From Haloarcula pelagica (GTDB taxonomy: Archaea > Halobacteriota > Halobacteria > Halobacteriales > Haloarculaceae): DNA of 64,000 bases. A program made the translations under genes and the position numbers. Below, in pieces: positions 44,347 to 51,672 of this stretch; the stretch's first letter is position 1; each line of letters opens with the position of its first letter. The stretch covers positions 372,001 through 436,000 of the forward strand of contig NZ_CP126162.1 in the NCBI RefSeq assembly GCF_030127105.1. The letters are read 5' to 3'. The notes beneath the pieces are model-generated. The model was not told the DNA's origin and did not search any database. It saw nothing but the letters and a program-made list of their open reading frames with translations.

Positions 44347-45210
44347 ATGTTCCGGACGATCCTGGTCCCGACGGACGGCAGCGCCGGCGCCCGACGGGCG
44401 TTCGCTCACGCCGTCGCACTGGCCGAGCGGTACAGGGCCGATGTCCACACGCTCGCGGTCGATTCCGCTGACGGCGGCGTCGACACGACGGCGCGGCTCG
44501 CGTCGACGGTCGAGGCCGCCGACACCACTGCCGACGTAACCCAGGCGGATCGAACCGGGGTCGCCCACGAGGAGATCCTGGACTACGCCGAGGCGGTCGG
44601 CGCGGACCTGTTGGTGCTTGGCACCCACGGCCGCACTGGCGTGCGCCGGTACCTGCTGGGGAGCGTCACCGAGAAAGTCGTCCGGCTCTCGGACGTGCCC
44701 GTCCTCACTGTCCGGGCCGGCGACGACGCCCGCGTCCGGTTCCCCTACCAGAACGTTCTGGTGCCGACCGACGGTTCCGAACAGGCGGCGGCCGCGGTCG
44801 ACCCGGCGACCGACATCGCCGCTACCTGCGAGGCACACCTGCACGCCGTCTCCGTCGTCGATACCAGGGCGATGGGGACGGTGACGCGGCCGGATGTCCT
44901 CCTCGATCAACTGAAATCGCAGGCCCGGTCGGCCGTCGACGCGGTCGCTCGCGAGGCCTCACACGGTGGGGTCGACTCCGTCCGGACCGCCGTCCAGGAG
45001 GGACTCCCGTACCGGGCGCTCCTGGCCTACGTCGACGAGTTCGACATCGATCTGGTCGTGATGGGGACCCACGGCCGCCGCGGCGTCGACCGGTATCTGC
45101 TGGGGAGTGTCACGGAGAAACTCGTCCGGACGGCCCCCGCTCCCGTGCTGTCGGTCCGTGCTCCGGACGACGCGGCGCAGTCCACGGGGACCTCGGCGAC
45201 GCCCGAATGA
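44347..45210 (+). CDS. tandem-domain universal stress protein (UspA)
   Basis: A 287-residue protein of two UspA domains (about 1-134 and 137-276), each starting with TILVPTDGS or NVLVPTDGS and carrying the ATP-binding pattern GTHGRTGVRRYLLGSVTEK or GTHGRRGVDRYLLGSVTEK. Both domains appear ATP-binding competent. Its stop overlaps the ATG of the next lipoprotein gene by 4 bases (ATGA), so the two are translationally coupled. Confidence 0.93.
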   Translation: MFRTILVPTDGSAGARRAFAHAVALAERYRADVHTLAVDSADGGVDTTARLASTVEAADTTADVTQADRTGVAHEEILDYAEAVGADLLVLGTHGRTGVRRYLLGSVTEKVVRLSDVPVLTVRAGDDARVRFPYQNVLVPTDGSEQAAAAVDPATDIAATCEAHLHAVSVVDTRAMGTVTRPDVLLDQLKSQARSAVDAVAREASHGGVDSVRTAVQEGLPYRALLAYVDEFDIDLVVMGTHGRRGVDRYLLGSVTEKLVRTAPAPVLSVRAPDDAAQSTGTSATPE

Positions 45211-45839
45211 ACCGCCGAACCCTCCTTCGATCCGGCCTGGCACCCACACTCCTCGGACTCGCCGGGTGCGGGGAGGGCTCGGGCACGGCGTCCTTCGAGG
45301 AGGGGTTCGAGGACGGCATCGGACAGTGGGCGTCGGCGGCCGCGATCGGTCCGGAGGTCGCTCTCGACGACTTCGACTGGTCGGCGGCGGTGACCGACGA
45401 CCGGGCCGCCAGCGGCCAGCGGAGCCTGGAACTGTTCACCGAGGGCGACCACGACGACGGCACTGCCTGGGTCGTCCACCCGGTTCGTGTGCCGTCGCCG
45501 GGACGGTACCAGGCTACCGTGACAGCGTCGTTCTGGAGTGAGTCGGAGTCGTTCAACACGCTCCGGAACGCCGTGATGCGGCTCGGTCCCGACCGACCCG
45601 AGAGCGAGGCAGACTTTCCAGACCCGGGGGTGAACACGACGGCGCTGGGGACGGTCCCCTACGGTGGACTCCGTGAACCGTTGCACCTCTCCGAGGGATG
45701 GCGGGAGTATCGCTTCGAGTGGACCACGCCGCCGCTGTCGACCGACACGCTGTACGTCGCTGCCGGCACGAGCGTCGTCTGGGAGGCCGACGCCACCCAT
45801 TACCTCGACGACCTGACCGTAGACCTCTCCTCTCGGTGA
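45207..45839 (+). CDS. exported lipoprotein with a jelly-roll-like domain
   Basis: A 210-residue protein. The N-terminus MNRRTLLRSGLAPTLLGLAGC has twin arginines and a lipobox ending AGC. The mature region (FEEGFEDGIGQWAS, QRSLELFTEGDHDDG, HYLDDLTVDLS) resembles concanavalin/carbohydrate-binding-type jelly rolls found in extracellular sugar-binding modules. Coupling to an UspA gene is unusual for such a protein. The ligand is unknown. Confidence 0.7.
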   Translation: MNRRTLLRSGLAPTLLGLAGCGEGSGTASFEEGFEDGIGQWASAAAIGPEVALDDFDWSAAVTDDRAASGQRSLELFTEGDHDDGTAWVVHPVRVPSPGRYQATVTASFWSESESFNTLRNAVMRLGPDRPESEADFPDPGVNTTALGTVPYGGLREPLHLSEGWREYRFEWTTPPLSTDTLYVAAGTSVVWEADATHYLDDLTVDLSSR

Positions 45840-45945
45840 CCCGGCACGGACGACGACTCCCGATCTGCGAAATGGTTTGGAAAAATGAAACAACCGGGAA
45901 ATGAATTATATCTGCCCGTTCCCGAACGCGGTGGTATCTGCTGGT

Positions 45946-46518
45946 TCAACCCAGCAGGAGCTTGAGCCACGAGTTGTTCTTGACGATCGAGAGTTTCTCG
46001 ATGTAGCTGTCCAGCCCGAGGATGCGACCGGAGCCGAACGCGCCCAGGCCGAACAGCAACACCGCATAGACCATGTGGTCGTCGACGACCCAGCCGTGCG
46101 CCACCGGGAGTCCGGCCATCAGCCCGCCCTCCAGCGCCGCGAGCCAGTAGAACAGCATCATCACGGCGCCCCAGAACGCGTTGAACCGGACGAACGCGCC
46201 CAGCAGGAGGCCAAGCCCGGTCAAGGTCAGCCCGAGCATGTTGAGCCAGTCGATCAACGGCATCCCCGCCATCGAGGCGAAGAAGCCGGTCAGCGGGTTC
46301 CCCGCCGGGATCGCGTTCTGCAGGAAGCCCGCGGCGGTCCAGTTGTTCGCCGGGTTCCCGTCGAGATACGTGACAAGCTTCGTGATCCCGCCTTGGAACA
46401 GCGTCCAGCCCATCACGATCCGCATGAAGAACAGGGAGTATCCGACCCAGGTCTCCGAGTAATCGAACGTGACGCTGCGCCCGAGCATCTCCGACTGTAG
46501 AGTCTGTTTGGTGCTCAT
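45946..46518 (-). CDS. DoxX-family membrane protein (copy 1)
   Basis: A 190-residue protein with four membrane helices and the DoxX pattern: LFFMRIVMGWTLFQGGITKL (first helix) and GLTLTGLGLLLGAFVRFNA (central helices). It ends NSWLKLLLG. DoxX proteins are found with terminal oxidases and thiosulfate:quinone oxidoreductase in archaea; their own role is uncertain. It belongs to a set with the small membrane protein and the second DoxX, upstream on the same strand. Confidence 0.85.
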   Translation of the reverse strand: MSTKQTLQSEMLGRSVTFDYSETWVGYSLFFMRIVMGWTLFQGGITKLVTYLDGNPANNWTAAGFLQNAIPAGNPLTGFFASMAGMPLIDWLNMLGLTLTGLGLLLGAFVRFNAFWGAVMMLFYWLAALEGGLMAGLPVAHGWVVDDHMVYAVLLFGLGAFGSGRILGLDSYIEKLSIVKNNSWLKLLLG

Positions 46519-46558
46519 GTACTCACGTTGGTCAAATGAACATATATTTGTTAGGGCA

Positions 46559-46574
46559 ATTCTTTATATCCGAG
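46559..46574 (-). promoter_or_regulatory. TATA box for DoxX copy 1
   Basis: On the minus strand the sequence reads GGATATAAAGAATTGCC, a good archaeal TATA box about 45-50 nt before the start at 46518. A second AT-rich stretch (AAATATATG, near 46538-46546) lies between. DoxX copy 1 is therefore likely transcribed separately. No gene is seen in the remaining bases to 46741. Confidence 0.5.
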
Positions 46575-46741
46575 AATACTGACCCCTGAGATGGAACGAT
46601 CGGGGTCGTAGTCCCGTGGGGCTCGGAACCGGTCCCTGGCAGTCTGACCTTGATCGGTCGGTTCGGCCGTGTCGACAACACCATCGCTGGTCGGCGTGGG
46701 CAGAACGGGGAGAATCAGGACGCGTCTGTGTCCGACACGGT

Positions 46742-47026
46742 TCAGTCGGCCGTGACCTCGCGGCTGGCCGCGGTCTCTTCGGGGACGGGCGTGGCGAGTT
46801 TGTACGCCGCGTAGATGCCCAGGACGGCGATGCCGGCCAGGACGAGTCCGGTCCGGATCGTGGGGTCGATCATGGGGGTGGCGACGATCTCGCCCGCGTC
46901 GTTGGTGATCGGTGCCGCGCCGAAGGGTTTGCCCGCCAGCGTCTCGATCAGTCCCATGACGACGACGCCCAGGACGAGCAGTCCGCCGCTCAGTGCCATT
47001 GCCGCCTTGTCGATGATGTCAGTCAT
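46742..47026 (-). CDS. small two-helix membrane protein of the DoxX cluster
   Basis: A 94-residue protein with two helices (about 12-31 and 60-77) and a charged tail (PVPEETAASREVTAD). The loop between helices contains GKPFGAAPITNDAGEIV. No family recognised. Its position between two DoxX genes, with 65 bases to the upstream one, suggests it is a small partner subunit of the DoxX proteins. Confidence 0.65.
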   Translation of the reverse strand: MTDIIDKAAMALSGGLLVLGVVVMGLIETLAGKPFGAAPITNDAGEIVATPMIDPTIRTGLVLAGIAVLGIYAAYKLATPVPEETAASREVTAD

Positions 47027-47091
47027 TGGTGGTCTCCGTTGGTTGGTCGGGGGGTGGTGTTGGTGTTTGTGTGGTCGTCAGTCGGTGCTGT

Positions 47092-47616
47092 TCAGCCCAG
47101 CAGGTATTTGAGCCGGGGGCGCTGTCGGACGAACTCCATCTTCTCGATGATGGCGTCGAGGCCGTAGTAGCGCCCGGTGCCCAGGACGATCATGGTGACG
47201 AACAGCAGGAGTCCCATGAAGTCGCTGTTGACCAGGCCGTGGCCGAAGCCGGCGTTGCCGACCCAGAACAGGGTCATGAAGACGACCCCGCCGAAGGCCG
47301 CCAGCCGCGTCAGCGCGCCGGCGATCAGCGCCAGCCCGATCAGCGTCTCGAACAGCGGCACACCGGGCGCGATCAGCCACGCCAGGTTGTTGCCCATCCA
47401 GACCGGGATCGGCCCGAGTGCCGTACCGGTCATCTGTTGCATGTAGGCCGGCCCGTACGCGAAGTTCAGGCCGTCCTCGATGAGCTTGGTCACGCCCGCG
47501 TGGAAGAACCACCAGCCAGTCAGCACACGCAGCATCGCCAGCCAGTAGGCCGTCCACGGTCCGTCGAGCTCTAGCTCGAACGCCTCGCCCAGGGGGTTGG
47601 TTGCTTGGTAGGACAT
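47092..47616 (-). CDS. DoxX-family membrane protein (copy 2)
   Basis: A 174-residue four-helix protein from ATG 47616. Helix 1 LAMLRVLTGWWFFHAGVTKL and the region LFETLIGLALIAGALTRLAA match copy 1 in pattern. It ends RPRLKYLLG, echoing the copy 1 ending, so the last residues may have a conserved role. Upstream, an AT-rich TTATTACC-type stretch near 47658 could be its promoter. The rest of the gap to 47867 shows no gene. Confidence 0.85.
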   Translation of the reverse strand: MSYQATNPLGEAFELELDGPWTAYWLAMLRVLTGWWFFHAGVTKLIEDGLNFAYGPAYMQQMTGTALGPIPVWMGNNLAWLIAPGVPLFETLIGLALIAGALTRLAAFGGVVFMTLFWVGNAGFGHGLVNSDFMGLLLFVTMIVLGTGRYYGLDAIIEKMEFVRQRPRLKYLLG

Positions 47617-47866
47617 CGGTGGTTCCCTCACATGTACGACTCGTGCCTGAAGTGGGTAATAAGCGGTACACTGTTCTCATCGGCTGGGAACGACCGAGAG
47701 CAGGTCGCTGTGGCGTTCCCAGGCCGTGAGAACACCGGGTCCGTTTGAAGCCGTCTCTCACGAAAGACCCAACTAGATGTCACGCTCGTCACCGTCGACC
47801 CCACTCTCCCGGCGCGGAGCAGGGGTGGTCGACACCCGATGAACCACCACCGACTCACCCAACTCA

Positions 47867-48172
47867 ATGATCCCAACGACTACTTCGACGGTGTTGCTCG
47901 TCGTCGTGACCGCGGCGACGCTGGTCGTCGGCGGCAGCATCGCTCACCTGGCGCATCGCGCGGCACGGCGAACCGATTCGGAACCGCTCAGGCTGTTCAG
48001 CTACGGCTTCGGCATCATCGCCGTCGGTGTCGCAGTTAGCGGGCTGGTCTCGCTGGTCACGACCTGGACGACCGGTGAGGTGCTTCTTGTCCAGGGCGGG
48101 TTCGTTCTGGTCGGGCTTGCCTTCCTCGTTCGCTCGCTGTACGTCGGAACGCCGACCCCGGACCACGCGTGA
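47867..48172 (+). CDS. three-helix membrane protein, DUF7521-like
   Basis: A 101-residue protein with three hydrophobic helices (about 8-27, 43-62, 70-89) and the pattern SEPLRLFSYGFGIIAVG. I recall similar proteins as haloarchaeal DUF7521, often beside an ArsR-type regulator, but no regulator is seen here. It is convergent with the copper ATPase (9-nt gap). Function unknown. Confidence 0.65.
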   Translation: MIPTTTSTVLLVVVTAATLVVGGSIAHLAHRAARRTDSEPLRLFSYGFGIIAVGVAVSGLVSLVTTWTTGEVLLVQGGFVLVGLAFLVRSLYVGTPTPDHA

Positions 48173-48181
48173 TCGCCCCGT

Positions 48182-50560
48182 TCAATCGGCGTCGGCGGCG
48201 ACCGCGGCCGTCGGCTCCCGAGGCCGGGACCCGGGCGTGTCCGACCCCGACGACAGCGACCGGGCGGAGTTCCCGACGACCAGCAGGCTGCTCGCGGCCA
48301 TCGCCAGCGCGGCGAACAGTGGATTGAGGACTCCCAGCAGCGCGAGCGGGAGCGCGACGGCGTTGTAACAGAACGCCCACGCGAGGTTCTGGCGGATGCG
48401 CGAGCGAGTCGCGGCGGTGAGGGAGAATACCGCCGGGACCTGCCGGAGGTCGTCCGTGGTCACGACTGCGTCGGCGGCCTCGGCCGCGAGTTTCGTGCCC
48501 GACTCCAACGCGATACCCAGGTCCGCGGTCCCGAGCGCCGGCGCGTCGTTGGTCCCGTCCCCCACCATGGCGACTGTCCCGCGGGACTGGAGGCGCCCGA
48601 CGACCTCGGCCTTCGCCTCGGGAGGGACGCCGGCGAACACCTCGTCGACGGCGTCGTGCGTCCGGAACTGTTCGGCGGCCTCGGGGCTGTCGCCGGTGAT
48701 GACGACGACCTCGTGGTCGGCGGCCAGCGCGGCGACGACCGATTCCCAGTCGTCCCGCGGGCGGTCGCCGCCGACGATCGCGTCCCGGGCGCGCCCGTCC
48801 CACCCGACGAGCGCGGGGACGTTGGCCTCGGCCCGTGCCTGTTCACACCGTTCCCGGAGGGCTGGGGAGACGGTCAACCCCTCGTCGACGAGCAGCGACG
48901 GCGTGCCGACGACGACGCGCTCCCCGTCGACAGTCGCGCTGACGCCCCGACCGGGGTGTTGCTCGAACCCGTCGACAGTCGCGGTCGGGGCCGACGCGGC
49001 GTCCGTGATCGCCGCCGCGAGCGGGTGGTCGGCGAACTGCTCGACCGCGGCGGCCCGGCGCATGGCCGGGTCGTCGGCCCGTTCGAACAGGGTCACGTCG
49101 CCCGTCGTCAGCGTCCCGGTCTTGTCGAAGGCGACCACGTCGGCCTCGGTAGCCGTCTCGAACACGGCGCCGTCGGTGACGACAACACCGTCGTCGAGCG
49201 CCTGTTTCACGCCCGCGGCCGTCGCCAGTGGTGTCGCCAGCCCGAGCGCGCAAGGACAGGAGACGACCAGCACCGCCAGCCCGGTCAACAGCGCGTCGGT
49301 CGGCGCCGCGCCGGCGGCCAGGTGTGCGCCGGTCGCTACGACGGCGAGGACGACCACGAGCGGGACGAAGACGGCGGCGATCCGGTCGACGAGCCGCTGG
49401 ACATCCCCTCGGTCGCTCTGGACCTCCCAGAGGAGGTCCGTCAGCCGGTCGACCGTGCTCCGTGCGTCGGGGCCGACCGAGACGACGAGGCCGCCGTCGG
49501 TGACCAGTCCGCCGCCGACCACCTCGTCGCCGGGGGTCTTCCGGACGGGCAGGGACTCCCCGGTGACCAGCGACTCGTCGACGGCTGCGGTCCCCTCGTG
49601 CACCGTCCCGTCGACCGGGACTCGCTCGCCCTCGCCGACGACCACCTCGTCGCCGGGCGCGAGGTCGTCGAGGCCGACCGTCTCGGTCCCGTCAGTGGTC
49701 CGCCGGCGAGCGCTGTCGGCGCGTTGCTCGGTGAGGTCGGTCAGCCGCCCGGCCGCGGCCTCGCGGACCCGGTCCTGGTAGTAGTCGCCGATCGAGACGG
49801 CCAGGACGATGACCGTCGCCACGTCGAAGTACACCTCCGTGTGGCCCACCAGCAGGGCGAGGACGCTGTAGCCGAAGGCCGTCGTCGCGGCCATCGCCAC
49901 GAGCAGGTCCATGTTCGGCCGGCCGGCCTGCAGACTGACGTAGGCGCCCCGCAGGATCGGAAAGCCAGTGTAGCCGACGACCACGGCGGCCATCACGGCG
50001 GTGTTCCACAGCAGGTACGCCCCGGCCGGGCCAGTGGGGTCAACGAACAGGAACTCGCTCCCGAGTCCGAGATAGGCCGGGTAGAGAAAGAGGACGTACC
50101 ACAGCATCGTCATCATCCCGAAAAAGCCCCCGACCAGCAGCCGGCCTTCGAGTTCGTGGTCGTCGCCGGCGTCCGTGTCGGCCGGGCCGGCCTCGTAGCC
50201 GGTCCCCGCGACGACCGCGGGCAGCTCCGCGGCCGAGAGCCGTTCGGGGTCGTAGCTGAGTTTCATCGTCCCGGTCGAGTAGCTCGCGGCAGCGCCGGCG
50301 ACTCCCTCGCGGTCGGTCGCTCGGGCTTCCAGAAACGTCTCGCAGGTCGCACAGTGCATCCCGTCGACGGAGAGATACGCCGTCTCGCCGTCGACGGCGT
50401 CGGGGTCGGCGCCGCTTTCGACATCCTCGACGGACCGGTCTGTGGGCTCGTCCAGCGTCCGGGCGACTTCCAGACAGCCCCGACAGCAGAACTCGCCGCC
50501 GACACCGCTGTCGGTGACGGGCGGATCGGCCGACAGCCCACAGAGTGTACAGTCCGTCAT
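48182..50560 (-). CDS. copper-type P1B ATPase with CcoI/FixI-like N-terminus
   Basis: A 792-residue heavy-metal P-type ATPase. The N-terminus has a Cys-rich CTLCGLSADPP and EFCCRGCLEV domain as in CcoI/FixI, then a GMHCATC metal-binding domain (about 68-74). The membrane CPC motif is in VVSCPCALG, the phosphorylation site is Asp479 in DKTGTLT, with TGES, the HP dipeptide (ADHPLAA) and GDGTNDAPALG also present. It should move Cu(I) across the membrane. The CcoI-type N-terminus and the adjacent oxidase operon suggest supply of copper to the terminal oxidase. It lies 4 bases after the SafE-type gene. Confidence 0.93.
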   Translation of the reverse strand: MTDCTLCGLSADPPVTDSGVGGEFCCRGCLEVARTLDEPTDRSVEDVESGADPDAVDGETAYLSVDGMHCATCETFLEARATDREGVAGAAASYSTGTMKLSYDPERLSAAELPAVVAGTGYEAGPADTDAGDDHELEGRLLVGGFFGMMTMLWYVLFLYPAYLGLGSEFLFVDPTGPAGAYLLWNTAVMAAVVVGYTGFPILRGAYVSLQAGRPNMDLLVAMAATTAFGYSVLALLVGHTEVYFDVATVIVLAVSIGDYYQDRVREAAAGRLTDLTEQRADSARRRTTDGTETVGLDDLAPGDEVVVGEGERVPVDGTVHEGTAAVDESLVTGESLPVRKTPGDEVVGGGLVTDGGLVVSVGPDARSTVDRLTDLLWEVQSDRGDVQRLVDRIAAVFVPLVVVLAVVATGAHLAAGAAPTDALLTGLAVLVVSCPCALGLATPLATAAGVKQALDDGVVVTDGAVFETATEADVVAFDKTGTLTTGDVTLFERADDPAMRRAAAVEQFADHPLAAAITDAASAPTATVDGFEQHPGRGVSATVDGERVVVGTPSLLVDEGLTVSPALRERCEQARAEANVPALVGWDGRARDAIVGGDRPRDDWESVVAALAADHEVVVITGDSPEAAEQFRTHDAVDEVFAGVPPEAKAEVVGRLQSRGTVAMVGDGTNDAPALGTADLGIALESGTKLAAEAADAVVTTDDLRQVPAVFSLTAATRSRIRQNLAWAFCYNAVALPLALLGVLNPLFAALAMAASSLLVVGNSARSLSSGSDTPGSRPREPTAAVAADAD

Positions 50561-50564
50561 CGGC

Positions 50565-51337
50565 TCACATCCACGGCATCGGCAGCGGTGGTTTCGGTAG
50601 CGAGACTCCGAAGACGCCCAGCCCGTTCGACAGCGGGACGAGCGCGAGCACCAAGAAGACGGCTCCGAGGACCCGATGGATCGCGACCCGGCGAGCGGGG
50701 GACAGCGACCCGAACGCCGTCCCGTAGGCGAACACCAGCGGGATGGTCCCGAGCCCGAGCGCCGCGAGCGAGAGCCCACCGGTCACTGCCGATCCGGTGG
50801 CGAAGGCGTACAGAAACGCGGGGTACAGCAACGGACACGGGAGCAGCCCGTGCATCGCACCGAGCGCGACCATCCCGGGGCCGTCGACCCAGGCGTCGAC
50901 GCGGGCGACCAGTGCCGCCGACACTCGGCGGAAGAGCCCGCCGACGACCGGGACCGACGCCGCGATGTCGACGGCGTTCCCACGTGTGAGATAACCCAGA
51001 CCGACCGCGAGGATGGCGAGTCCGACGGCGACGCCGACGACACCGCGGACGGCCGTCCCGAGCCGGGCCAGGCCGGCCACGTCGAACAGGGCACCGCCGG
51101 CGGCCCCAGCGCCGCGCCGACGACTGTGTAGCTGACCGCCCGGCCGACGTTGAACGCGGCCTGCTGGCGGAGTTCGTGGAGCGACACCGGACCACCGTCG
51201 TCCAGCCGCTCGGCGTAGGTCGTCACCAGCGGGCCACACATCCCGAGACAGTGGACGCTCCCGACGAGGCCGAGGCCGGCGAAGGCGGCGATCCCGACGG
51301 TCTCGCCGGCGGTCAGGCCTCCGCTCAGCGGTCCCAT
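50565..51337 (-). CDS. SafE/CcoH2-type membrane protein, frame interrupted at 51104-51107
   Basis: A multi-helix protein of the sulfite-exporter/urease-accessory (SafE, UreH-like) type. Residues 1-78 (from ATG 51337) include GSVHCLGMCGPLVTT, the conserved Cys-x-x-x-Cys helix of this family. After VVGAALG the frame breaks; adding one G to the four-G run restores a protein of about 257 residues continuing AAGGALFDVAGLARLG to PLPMPWM. The second half has AMHGLLPCPLLYP, matching the second Cys helix. Such proteins assist copper loading of oxidases or cytochrome c assembly. It lies in an operon with the copper ATPase. Confidence 0.8.
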
Positions 51338-51338
51338 C

Positions 51339-51515
51339 TCAGGCGGGCTGGCCCTCGTGGGGCGCGGTCATCAGATAGAGGCTCGCGGCGATGATGACGA
51401 CGCTGACGAGCGACAGCGCGACGATGGTCCGCCCCGTTCCCTGGAGATAGTACGCGACGGGCGCCAGCCCGAGCAGGGCCAGCACCGTCACGAGTCGCGG
51501 ACTGGATCCGGACAT
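51339..51515 (-). CDS. small membrane protein of the oxidase/copper operon
   Basis: A 58-residue protein with two helices (about 7-22 and 30-48) and an acidic C-terminus (APHEGQPA). It is too short for most gene finders but has an ATG, a TATA box at leaderless distance (51538-51547), and a stop 1 base before the SafE-type ATG. It starts the copper operon. It may be a small oxidase-assembly subunit (compare the CbaC/CbaD names used in haloarchaea), which I cannot confirm. Confidence 0.65.
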   Translation of the reverse strand: MSGSSPRLVTVLALLGLAPVAYYLQGTGRTIVALSLVSVVIIAASLYLMTAPHEGQPA

Positions 51516-51537
51516 ACTCGCCCCTAAGATGGAGGGG

Positions 51538-51595
51538 ACATAAAAACGATAGGCCCGTTCCTGACCGGCGGGAAGGCGGGATCAGATTTTTTAAA
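51538..51595. promoter_or_regulatory. divergent promoters of the copper operon and the oxidase operon
   Basis: Minus-strand box GTTTTTATGT (51538-51547) is about 27 nt before ATG 51515. Plus-strand box TTTTTTAAAC (51587-51596) precedes a possible 21-codon leader frame at 51617-51682. The halocyanin gene itself has a GGAGGGG Shine-Dalgarno site at 51661-51667, 5 nt before ATG 51673. One 157-bp region thus serves both operons and could coordinate copper supply with oxidase expression. Confidence 0.5.
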
Positions 51596-51672
51596 CTGGT
51601 TGTTGACGGCCCGACTATGGGCCGATCAACTGCTGGAGCATCGCACGGCTCGCGACACCGGGAGGGGTCGCG

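Noticed and set aside
44130-44471. GTG-started frame encoding one hydrophobic helix upstream of the UspA gene
   Set aside because: More than a third of it lies inside UspA coding DNA in another frame, the C-terminal part is Arg/Pro-rich shadow sequence, and no promoter or ribosome site precedes it.
48656-50989. 777-codon plus-strand frame opposite the copper ATPase
   Set aside because: Shadow frame of the ATPase and SafE-type genes; no start signal and no domain.
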